Assembly (NCBI RefSeq): GCF_018991925.1
Contig: NW_024737042.1
Span: 14,899,647 to 14,963,646, forward strand
Direction: 5' to 3'
DNA: 64,000 nucleotides
Source: Homarus americanus
Taxonomy: Eukaryota; Arthropoda; Malacostraca; Decapoda; Nephropidae
In this document: piece after piece, positions 22,860 through 36,789 of the stretch
How positions within the stretch are numbered: position 1 is the first letter of the stretch
Layout: each line of letters begins with the position of its first letter
The notes under the pieces: generated by a model
Told to the model about the DNA's origin: nothing
Databases searched by the model: none
The model's input: the letters and a program-made list of their open reading frames with translations, nothing else
Position numbers and translations under genes: made by a program

Positions 22860-23700
22860 AAGTAAGGACAGGGAAAGATGGAGAGCCGTTTGCAACATGC
22901 ACCCTTCTGGGCTGGACTATAAATGGACCGCTAGGAGTGGTGAGCCATGATTATGCCGTGATCAACCACTTTGTCAGAATGGCAACATTAAATTCGGAGA
23001 CAAATCTGAAAAAAAACAAATCAGGCACTTCTGGGAATGCGACTCCGCCTACAGTAACGATGATCCTGTCGAAGACAAGAGAGTCCTGAACCAGTGGTCA
23101 ACGTCAATTACTCAAGTGGACGGACACTACAAACTTCCCATCCCGTTTCACCAGGAAGAACCGAAACTCCCAGACAATAAAAAGTTTACCGAACAGCGAT
23201 TGGCGGGACTGAGAAAATGCCTCCTAAAGAACCCAGGGCTCTCTCAGAGGTATCAAGAAGAGATGAGACTAGTTTTGATTGTGCAGCCGAATATGAGTTG
23301 ATGTCATTGAACAGCCAGGTGATGCAAGGGCCAGACCTTAACAACAATTTGATGGGAGTCCTCATCAGATTCAGAAAAGAAAGGTGGCACTCATGGCAAT
23401 GTTCCACTCAGTGCGAGTAGTACCCGAACATTGAGACGCCTTACGATTCTTATGGTGGACAGATGACCAGCTGCCAGGGGCCCCACCACTTACCGAATGA
23501 CAGTACAGTACATCTCTTTGGAGGTATGTGTAGCCCTTCATGTGCCGGGTATGCGCTACAACGAACATTCCAAGATTACAGGGAAAGTCTTCATGACAAC
23601 ATCAAGAAAGCGAATCGTAACTTCTACGTTGACGATCTGATTCTCTCAGTAGATTCGCCGGGGAAGGCAACAATAATTACCCATTGACTGAGACAGCTCA
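22860..23700 (+). pseudogene. BEL protease/RT remnant
   Basis: A frame at 23116-23260 reads [19 protein letters not shown], then [11 protein letters not shown], the segment just before the RT fingers in BEL pol. At 23612-23650 the RT active-site box appears as NRNFYVDDLILSVD (YVDD, as in BEL). The palm sequence between them is largely lost or frameshifted. No protease active site is recognisable with confidence upstream (22620-23100). Confidence 0.7.
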
Positions 23701-23779
23701 GGAAGAAGGGCGGGTTCAGACTTACGAAGTGGGTCCGTAATCACAAGGAAGTCCTTAAGGCAATTCCACAGACAGAAAG

Positions 23780-25007
23780 CCGTGGGAATCTTGTGGGACC
23801 TGGAAAAGGACGAACTAGCGGTCCGGGTCCAGATCCCTAAGAAACTGGAGACGAAACGAAGCCTTCTGAGTATGGTCAGCTCCATATATGACCCACTGGG
23901 ACTCATCGCTCCGAGCATCACAAGAGCCAAAATATATTCCAAGATGTTGGGTGGGATGAACGAAAGGCGGAACAGAACAGGGTGGCTTGGCGAAGATGGC
24001 TAGATGAACTTCCTCACCTATCACAGGTACACGTTCCATGGTGCTACCCACCCGAGAATGCAAATCCAGTGGCTGCCGTGCAACTACACCACTTCTACGA
24101 CGCCTCCCAACAAGCGTATGGAGCTCTATCGTATCTTAGGACCACGTGTGAAGATGGAACTCACCATATCTCCTTCGCGTGTGGCAAGGCCAAGCTAGCC
24201 CCTCTGAAACAGCAGACCATACCTCAACTCGAGCTCTGCACGGCAGTACTGGCTGCCAAGGCACACAAGCAACTACGACGAGAACTTGAATTACAAATAA
24301 ACAGATTAGTGTTCCGGACAGACAGTACGGCAGTCCTTCAGTACATACAAAACACCGAAAGACGCTTCCATTCCTTCGTGGCCAATCGCGTGGCAACGAT
24401 ACACGAGGACTCCAACGCAGAACAGTGGCGCCACGTGAAGTCGGCACTGAACACAGCCGATGACACTAGTCGTGGACTACATGGAACAGAACTCATCGAG
24501 GAGGGCAGGTGGATTTGGAGACCTGCTTTCCTCTTGTTGGAAGAAGACAGTTGGCCAATGAGTCCAATGAGGATTCCAGACCTCACAGACGGAGACCCAG
24601 AGGTGAAGAAGGAAACCACGGTGCTGACGACGAACGCTGACCAGGGGGAGGGTATCCTTGATAAGCTATGGGCCAGTTACTCCTAGTGGCATCGACTTAT
24701 GAATAGCATAGTGTGGATTAGAAGGTTTATAGAATGGCGGCTGGGGAAGCGAAAGAACAAACATCACCGAAAACATCGACTCAAGGTCAGTGAATTGGAA
24801 GATGCTAAATTATTCGTCTTAAGATTTATGTAAAGGAAAGGATTCCCTCGAGAACTCGGAATGTTACAGCAGGGTCAACCCGTGAGAGGTAGTGACGTGA
24901 GTCGACTGGAACTTCATCTAGACACGCATGGTTTGATCAGAGTAGGCAGCTGACTGAAACATGCCGCTCTCCACCCAGACCAGAAGAATCCCATACTGTT
25001 GCCCGAA
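23780..25007 (+). pseudogene. BEL RNase H and pre-integrase segment
   Basis: One frame (23782-24003) gives GILWDLEKDELAVRVQ, then SIYDPLGLIAPS, a hallmark of BEL pol. The next (23982-24686, 234 codons) gives LHHFYDASQQAYGALSY, then LAPLKQQTIPQLELCTAV, FRTDSTAVLQYI and VKSALNTADDTSRG, an RNase H-like domain with its Asp residues. After 24690 further frames match the region before integrase (IRRFIEWRLG, then GLIRVGS), ending near NPILLPERK at about 25007. The integrase catalytic core is absent. The deletion runs into the GA-rich start of the 3' LTR. Confidence 0.8.
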
Positions 25008-25497
25008 AGAAAGGGATAGAGAGAGAGAAAGTGGTGACAACGAACTTTGCTGAAGTGTTAAATGTGCCCGCCGGCCACATGTTAAGTGAAGGAACTGTTT
25101 ACAATTCTGAATAGCTCACTAAGCGAGATGGAGCTGGTAGCAACTGTGTGACTGTCTGAGGGGCAGTCTATGGCCTTCTACTGTAAAGGCAACATCTAGA
25201 TTCTTGTCAGCCAATATCACCAGCAGGACATTAGATTTGTTCTCGTTGATCTAACCCTAGACCCCAAAACGTGAGTGTGATTGTGAAATGTTGAATCCTC
25301 TGAGAACTCTAAATGACTTTAATAAGTGTAATTATGTACTGTATATTGATCGTATTATTCAAACTGTGTCCTGATGTACCAGCAGTTGCTATATGTGAAT
25401 TGTATTCAACAGGTTTTGACCGAATTATACTCATCGTGTCAACGACAAGGATCTTATTATACTGCACAAGTCAAAATCGCTCCTATGAGCGATTACA
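25008..25497 (+). mobile_element. BEL 3' LTR, 5'-truncated
   Basis: From GGGATAGAGAGAG through GACAACGAAC to ATTACA it matches the 5' LTR (about 17990-18494). The first part of the LTR is missing, lost together with the integrase. GTAAA follows at 25498. Confidence 0.85.
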
Positions 25498-25502
25498 GTA
25501 AA

Positions 25503-29632
<4,130 letters not shown>

Positions 29633-29637
29633 TTATC

Positions 29638-30140
29638 TGTGACCGGGGAACGCTACCTCTGGACCACCAGGATACTAAAAGCAGTCGTAGACTCTGTTAT
29701 ATTTCACACAAAGCCTGTTAAACGAGCTTATGGCGCCGTGAACCTCTAATCGGGGCTACCAGTATCATGTAGGTGGTCAGAGTAACGTTTTACCAAATCC
29801 GGCTTCGAAACACGAGGATCCATTTATATTTCATTAGCCCAATAAAGCACGCGGACTTCTACATACAATCAACACCTCAACCCACCAGGATTCGAAGCCA
29901 TGGCCCACGAGCCCATGACTGTGACCGGGGAACGCTACCTCTGGACCACCAGGATACTAAAAACTGTCCTAGACTCTGTTATATTTCACACAAAGCCTGT
30001 TCAACGAGCTTATGGCACTGTGAACCTCTAATGGGGACTACCCGTATCACGTAGGTGGTCAGAGTAACGTTTTACCAAATCCGGCCTCAACCCGCCAGGA
30101 TTCGAACCCACGGCCCACGAGCCCATGGCTCTGACCGTGG
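29638..30140 (-). mobile_element. Tandem tRNA-derived SINE copies
   Basis: Two direct copies start at 29638 and 29920 (period 282). On the minus strand the head reads TGGTCCAGAGGTAGCG (A-box-like), then CATGGGCTCGTGGGCC and TTCGAATCC (B box), spaced as in a tRNA. A third, partial head ends at 30140. The body (TTATATTTCACACAAAGCC) is shared by the two copies. These are absent from the left arm, so they entered the right arm only. Confidence 0.7.
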
Positions 30141-30329
30141 ATCCTCTTGTTTTGAAGAAGGAATTGTGGACCTGGTCTCACCCTCCTCTGTATATATACA
30201 CCTTGGTTTGTATTTCTCTCTCTAGTCTGTACTCACCCCTGAAGATGTGAATTACACGAAAGCGCTTGGGAACTTCGTGTTTTCTTCTTTCCTTGTGGTT
30301 ATCAGCATATATATATATATATAATGAAA
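30141..30329. other. Retroelement-like tail of uncertain class
   Basis: Contains CTGAAGATGTGAATTACACG, then AAAGCGCTTGGGAACTTCGTG, a phrase that looks like the non-coding end of a retroelement. I cannot assign the class from this alone. It ends in a short (TA)n. Confidence 0.3.
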
Positions 30330-31786
30330 GTGATTATGAACTAAAACAGTGGGTTCATCTTATTGTACCAAGGTTATATTCACACAAAGTAAATAGTCTA
30401 TGGCGTTAGTAATTCCCTGATGTATTGTACAGTACAGTAAGTTATCACACTAACTTGGGACTCAATAACAAAGATTATATACCATTGTTCTAGCTATGGT
30501 TACATATTTTTACTTATGTTTAAAGAGTTTTATTTGCTGAAGGCATCAAAGCAAATTACATTGGTAAGTGACTATAGATGACTGAAGGAAAACAATACAA
30601 TGTTCATAAACCATTAAAATACATAGTATACAGAAAAATCATCCATCTTTTTCTCTAATTTCCTTTCCATTTGTTCACGTTGGACTTCACAAAGTCCATT
30701 CCAGTTGATAGAGGAGGAGGGCAAAGATAAGAAAAAAAATGGGGAGTCCCTGAACCTGGCTGATGCCAGGTCCGAGGGCCAGGGTTCTCCCCGAAGAGGA
30801 TCCTGACTCCTGGAACCACTGGACAAACAAGCATGCTGGTCCAAAAGCCATTTACCTCTTGGAAGAAGCCACCTGACCCCAGCTCAAAAGGATAAAAAAA
30901 AAGGCTAACCAAGTTCAGGACCAGCTCCCCTTGTCCTAGGTTCGGCACATCTTGGATGAGGAATTCCAAACCCTTGAAAAAAAAGGGATCCTAAGCAGCC
31001 TAACACTGACTTCCGAGACACAGACTTACAAATGCTGCTTCTAGGGTCAGTTACCTCCTCCAGGTAGCTCCTTATCCCAGATACAGAAATGTCCGAATCA
31101 TGTAGAACAGAGATATAATGTTCTGGAGAGCAAGGTACTTCTCAGAACAGACTTCTGACCCCCATTCTAAAGGGGTAGGGAAAAGGGGGCAAATGCAGTT
31201 GATGATTCTTCAAATTACATTGGTAAGTGACTACTGTACTGTATATATGACTGGTGAAAATGAAACAATACAGACATTACACCAATACAGTACAGGTATT
31301 CTTATAATAAACCATTAAATGCATGTACAGAAAACACTTTTTTTCTTGCTAATTTCATTTCCATTGTTGACACTGGATTTTTTACTAGTTGATTCTTGTT
31401 GATAGATGAAGTCTCCTTGGGTCGGATGGTGTCAAAGATGACTTTGGTTGGGTCTACAAAGTGAAACCTTGAAAGAATTTGAAGGAAATAACCAGTGATT
31501 AAGTAGCACAAATCCTTCCCTCACCTGTATAAAACTTCATTCTATTCTAAGGTTCTCCTCACCTTCTGCTTCAGCACAGTAAAGTTTTGGGTTCTAGTCG
31601 CTTCTCTCACTTATGCATGACTCTAAGTAGTTTTAACTATATCACCAGTCTTCCCTCCTTCACTCATCAATCATATTCCAGCAGTCTTCCCATCCATTAA
31701 TCCTAGTAGGATTTTGTTACATACTGTACAACTAGCCTTTCCTCTCAATCAACTCTGACCATAACAACATAGAGCTATGGCACAGG
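30330..31786 (-). repeat. Right arm of the large inverted repeat
   Basis: Complement of 25503-25665 (inner) and 16600-17938 (outer), with the site of the BEL insertion undisturbed near 30480 (ATTATATACCATTGTTC). The arm ends at 31786, where gypsy coding sequence resumes without a gap in codon phase. Open stretches here (30614-30969) lie in repeat sequence and are not supported as genes. Confidence 0.85.
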
Positions 31787-32658
31787 GACTCTGTGACCGA
31801 GGAAGTCGATGGAGGAGGACCGAAGACACACTTGGCGAGATGAACTTTCAATTTGTTGTTCTGCAGGGGTTGGAGAAGGAGCTGTAGGTGGTGATTATGC
31901 TTGGCAGGCGTCGGAGATGTGACGAGAATGTCGTCGTCTATGTAGACAGTGACAAAGTCAAGGTCGCGAATAATGTGCGCCTATACCTCTGGAAGGTCTG
32001 AGCGTATTGAGTAGTCCAAAACTCTTGTAGGCATACTCAAAGAGATCAAACGGAGTGGTGAGGGCAGTCTTCTGGATATCTGTAGGTGCCACTGAATCTG
32101 ACAAAGCACGCTTATAAGTTTATCTTCAAAACATGAACTTTGCTGTGAGTTTGTAGGATGTCCTGGACATGCGATCGGGTACCTGTCAGGGTTTGGTGAC
32201 GAGGTTCAGGGCTCTGTGGTCACCACATATCCTCCTCCAGTCGTTGATGATGGCTTGGAACCATGTGAAGAGGAGGATGCCCAGGACTCTTTGAAGCTCC
32301 GAATGACGCTGTTGTCTTGCAGAAGTCTGTTGAATTCTACCTTAGCTGCATTCAGGAGCTAAGGGCGAAGGCAGAGAGGGTGAGAAAACTGGGATGTCCT
32401 GGGTAGTCTCAATGTATGGAAGATTCCCTGACATAGGTGGTGGTGGAGAGACTCAAGAGAAAAGTTCCTTGAAGTCCTTGAGCAGGGAGAACCTGCTGGA
32501 TGGCGAGAGGCAGGTGATGGTGTCGGCGACCAAGTGCACGTGTACCCCGGATCGTGTGTACTGTAGGCTCATGGATGAGGCAGAGGTTGCTTGGGTCGAT
32601 GACGAGCTTGTGGAAGGTGAGGAAGTCAAAGCCAAGGATGGGTTGAGAGACGTCTGCG
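31787..32658 (-). pseudogene. Ty3/gypsy protease-RT fragment
   Basis: Minus-strand pieces follow gypsy pol order. Protease-side sequence lies at about 32658-32450 (LGFDFLTFHK-like and SLLKDFKELFS in different frames). RT follows: WASSSSHGSKPSS at about 32290, and the active-site box VTVYIDDDILVTSPT at about 31960-31920, with one inserted residue in the YIDD box. The last codons, at 31798-31787, are in phase with ACC at 15234 where the RNase H part starts. So this is the N-terminal half of the pol at 12330-15234. Frameshifts and internal losses make it dead. Its 5' LTR and gag are missing at 32658. Confidence 0.8.
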
Positions 32659-32870
32659 TGGGCTCATTTCTCCAGTTGATGTCACCAAAGTTAAAGTCCC
32701 CCATGATAATGCAGTAGCTAGAGTTGAGCATCATTGCATTGTCCATTAAGGCTCTTAAGTTCATTTAGTTTAGTAAGCTACAGTTTGGGGATCTGTAGAT
32801 ACACCCGACAATTTGTTAGGTCTCTTTTCACTTTCTCTGGCAGCGGCCAGGTGATGTGGTTAACACAGTG
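32659..32870 (-). pseudogene. LINE endonuclease fragment
   Basis: The minus strand reads VGCIYRSPNC and then YCIIMGDFNFGDINW. These are the YRPP-like and GDFN boxes of the APE-type endonuclease of non-LTR retrotransposons. It abuts the gypsy fragment directly. Orientation and type fit the LINE at 9740-12329, and this is probably its displaced 5' part. Confidence 0.7.
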
Positions 32871-32929
32871 GTATTTCTAAAGATGGGTCTACCTTACTTA
32901 ACTCCTCATAAATGTGTGAGATAGTTCCT

Positions 32930-34320
32930 AGATTATTCCCTTTATCATCCAAATAACAAAACTCATCGTCATAAACCACCCTTTATTCACCCACAACAGC
33001 ACCATGACTCAAACAAACTGGAAGCTTTTAAACAATACTCATAGGAACATAAAACACAAGAATCATCTTGGACTAATACACACACATCAGGTTGTTAAGC
33101 CTTCAACTACCTGCATAAACTCATACCAAAGTCTGACCTAGCTCTGCCTTCACCTTAATTGGCCTAATTTGAGAACTGGGGACCACTTAGTAGAGTCTTC
33201 CTATCAATGTGTGGACTGGTCAACTCCTTGAAAAATGGTAAAACTGAATCAAACTGTAATCTTTTGACTTTGACTACCTTCCAAGTAAGTGTTCTTCATC
33301 GTTTGGTTTCCAATACACCTGTGAATGACCTCCACAAACAAACTGATTCTTTCCTTGATGCCACCAAATTCCAAATCTTCTTAAGATATTCACATTGATC
33401 GTACACATCAATATCCAACAATAGGCAATCTTCACAACCACTATGGTCAGGACCGATTCTTTCTTATAGGGATATCTGTACTGAGACACCAACTGTGCCT
33501 TTTGCCTTGAATTCATCCCTGGTAATAGCTAAATATCTTTGGGTACAAGACTTAATGGGTCCCACATTTAAAGCTTTCACCAAACTATATTTAATTAATG
33601 TGGCCTCACTACCCACATCAATCATCGCTACACAAGTATGCCCACATACAGGTAATTTAATATCTGGAGAACTATTTGCGGTAGGTTGTCGTTGTCATCT
33701 GTTCTGAGTGGGCTATTTACCTTGACGCCCCTGGACAAGATGATTTATACTTCCTACAGCCCATCCTCATGCACCTCAACATGAACCTATTTGGGGCTTT
33801 ACAGACAATTACATGGGTTATGGTCATCCTTTCTACAATACCCATAACATCTATTCCATGCCCAACCTTGAGTGTTAGTTTCATGCCATCTTGTGCTCCT
33901 ATCATTCTTTCCGTCAACCTCTTCTGTCCATCTGCTTCACTGATGCCCCACCACCTCCTTTCACATGTTGATCTTCCTTGACCCTATAGTCTTCTTTTCC
34001 TGGCCTTTTTGTACGGCAAGCAGCTGTCACAGTAAGCTTTGCTAAGAGATTCCCAAATTATGTAGAACTGCTCAAAAGTTTCACCTTCAGCCTGGTTTCT
34101 ACTGTTAAAGATAAACCTTCTATAAGTCTCATTTATTTTTCCTATCAGCCAGCACATGCTTGAACATAGCTACCTGTACCACCTTTGCTGCGTTTGTCCA
34201 ATTGAGAAAGCACTGCATAGTTCCCACCCCTGCTTGAAAATCTTCCAAATCTCAGCTACATTGGAACCAAGTGACAGTGGGTTGTGGTGTTCCTATACCA
34301 GGTATAGGGTTGAGTGACAT
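32930..34320 (-). pseudogene. Second LTR retrotransposon: gag, nucleocapsid and protease
   Basis: From an ATG at 34320 (MSLNPIPGIG) the minus strand gives a retrotransposon gag: LGSNVAEIWKIFKQGWELC (about 34250), VAMFKHVLADR, then FNSRNQAEGETFEQFY (about 34090). A zinc-knuckle-like CYGYCRKDDHNPCNC lies near 33820. A retropepsin-like block, CGHTCVAMIDVGSEATLIKY, lies at about 33640-33580; the usual D-S/T-G reads D-V-G, so the active site is mutated. Several frameshifts. Below 33300 I recognise nothing. The gag type is Ty3/gypsy-like but distinct from the split gypsy. It ends against a minisatellite upstream. Confidence 0.65.
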
Positions 34321-34349
34321 TATGATTAGGTACTTAGCTTGAGGGTTGA

Positions 34350-36542
34350 GCTGTCTTCACAGCAGGGCAGCAATTATGTTAGATCAGCACAGCAGTTATC
34401 ACAACATGTAGGTGAACACAGCAGTCACAGCAGATAGGTTAACACAACAGTCACAGCAGGTAGGTGAACACAGCAGTCACAGCAGATAGGTTAACACAAC
34501 AGTCACAGCAGGTAGGTGAACACAACAGTCACAGCAGGTAGGTCAACACAACAGTCACAGCAGATAGGTGAACACAACAGTCACAGCAGGTAGGTGTACA
34601 CAACAGTCACAGCAGGTAGGTTAACACAACAGTCACAGCAGATAGGTGAACACAACAGCCCAGCAGATAGGTTAACACAACAGTCACAGCAGGTAGGTGA
34701 ACACAAAAGTCACAGCAGATAGGTGAACACAACAGTCACAGCAGGTAGGTCAACACAACAATCACAGCAGGTAGGTGTACACAACAGTCACAGCAGATAG
34801 GTGAACACAATAGTCACAGCATGGTGGTGGTGAACACAACAGTCACAGCAGATAGGGGTGAACACAACAGTAGCAGCAGGTAGGTCAACACAACAGTCAG
34901 TTAGCAGGTAGGTTAACACAACAGTCACAGCAGGTAGGTTAACACAACAGTCACAGCAGGGTAGGCAACACAGTCACAGCAGGTAGGTTAACACAACAGT
35001 CACAGCAGGTAGGTTAACACAACAGTCACAGCAGGCACTGTAGGTTAATACAACAATCACAGCAGGTAGGTTAACACAACAGTCACAGGTAAGTAACACA
35101 ACAGTCACAGCAGGGAGGTTAACACAACAATCACAGCAGGTAGGTTAACACAACAATCACAGCAGGTAGGCTAACACAACAGTCAGCTAAGTAGTAGGTT
35201 AACACAACAGTCACAGCAGGTAGGTTAACACAACAGTCAAGCAGCAGGTAGGTTAACACAACAGTCACAGCAGGTAGGTGGGTTAACACAACAGTCACAG
35301 CAGGTAGGTGGCCACAACAGTCACAGCAGGTAGGTTAACACAACAGTCACAGCATAGTTAACACAACAGTCACAAGCAGGTAGGTTAACACAACAGTCAA
35401 GGCAGGTAGGTTAACACAACAGTCACAGCAGGTAGGTTAACACAACAGTCACAGCAGGTAGGTTAACACAACAATCACAGCACGGAGGTTAACACAACAA
35501 TCACAGCAGGTAGGCACACAACAGTCACAGCAGGTAGGTTAACACAACAGTCAGCAGCAGGGAGGTTAACAATCACAGCAGGTAGGTTAACACAACAGTC
35601 ACAGCAGGTAGGTTAACACAGCAATCACAGCAAGTAGGTTAACACAACAGTCACAGCAGGTAGGTTAACACAACAATCACAGCAGGAAGGTTAATACAAC
35701 AATCATAGCAGGTAGGTTAACACAACAGTCACAGCAGGTAGGTTAACACAACAGTCACAGCAGGTAGATAACACAACAGTCACAGCAGGTAGGCTAACAC
35801 AACAGTCACAGCAGGTAGGTTAACACAACAATCACAGCAGGTAGGCTAACACAACAGTCACAGCAGGTAGGTTAACACAACAGTCACAGCAGTGTAGGTT
35901 AACACAACAATCACAGCAGGTAGGTGTATACAAGCAGAAATAAGCAGGTAGGATAACACAACAGTCACAGCAGATAGGTTAACACAACAGTCACACAGCA
36001 GATAGGTTAACACAACAGTCACAGCAGGTAGGTTAACACAACAATCACAGCAGGTAGGCTAACACAACAGTTGGCAGGTAGGTTAACACAACAGTCACAG
36101 CAGATACAGGTTAACATACAACAGTCACAGCAGGCAGGTGTGAACACACAGTCACAGCAGTGTAGGTTAACAACAGTCACAGCAGGCAGGTTAACACAAC
36201 AATCACAGCAGGTGGTGGCTAACACAACAGTCAGCAGGTAATGCTAACACAACAATCACAGCAGGTAGGTGTATACAACAGTCACAGCAGGTAGGTTAAC
36301 ACAACAGTCACAGTAGATAGGTTAACACAACAGTCACAGCAGATAGGTTAACACAACAGTCACAGCAGGTAGGTGAACACAACAGTCACAGCAGGTAGGT
36401 TAACACAACAGTTCACAGCAGGTAGGTGAACACAACAGTCACAGCAGGTAGGTTAACACAACAGTCACAGCAGGTAGGTTAACACAACAGTCACAGCAGG
36501 TAGGTGAACACAACAGTCACAGCAGGTAGGTTAACACAACAG
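34350..36542. repeat. 26-bp minisatellite, about 80 copies
   Basis: Units of GTTAACACAACAGTCACAGCAGGTAG (26 bp, shown here as GTTAACACAACAGT plus CACAGCAGGTAG). Variants have AGATAGG, GGTGAAC or ACAATCAC. Many units have 1-5-bp slips, more than in the other arrays. There are no spacers and no coding function. Confidence 0.96.
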
Positions 36543-36781
36543 TCGTCGTCGCTGCATTTCGTGCTCCCAACCTTCCCTCACCAGAAAATAGTGGCTCAAA
36601 CCTCTGCAGCAGTGTTTCCTCTTCATGTAAGCACCTCTTATTCGACCTGACTCCTCTCCATCATGTATTCCACCTGTTGAAACCATGTTGTGTGTTGAGC
36701 AACAGTAATTATAGGGTAATAATAATACTCGTCGGCCATGTGCCTCTCTCTCTTTACACACAATAACAAAAGAACATCGGG
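36543..36781. other. Unique spacer
   Basis: Non-repetitive sequence between the minisatellite and the TIR element. Short open frames on the minus strand are not supported. Confidence 0.4.
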
Positions 36782-36789
36782 ATGCGCAG

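Larger units (their letters stand above)
17939..25497 (+). mobile_element. BEL/Pao retrotransposon, defective
   Basis: Bounded by a perfect 5-bp duplication GTAAA (17934-17938 and 25498-25502), as expected for BEL/Pao. It has a 5' LTR, a leader with a minisatellite, gag with zinc knuckles, remnants of protease/RT, RNase H and a pre-integrase segment. Coding sequence then runs directly into a truncated 3' LTR, so the integrase core and the start of the 3' LTR are deleted. Frames are heavily broken. The opposite arm of the palindrome (near 30480) keeps the equivalent site without the insertion. Confidence 0.9.
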
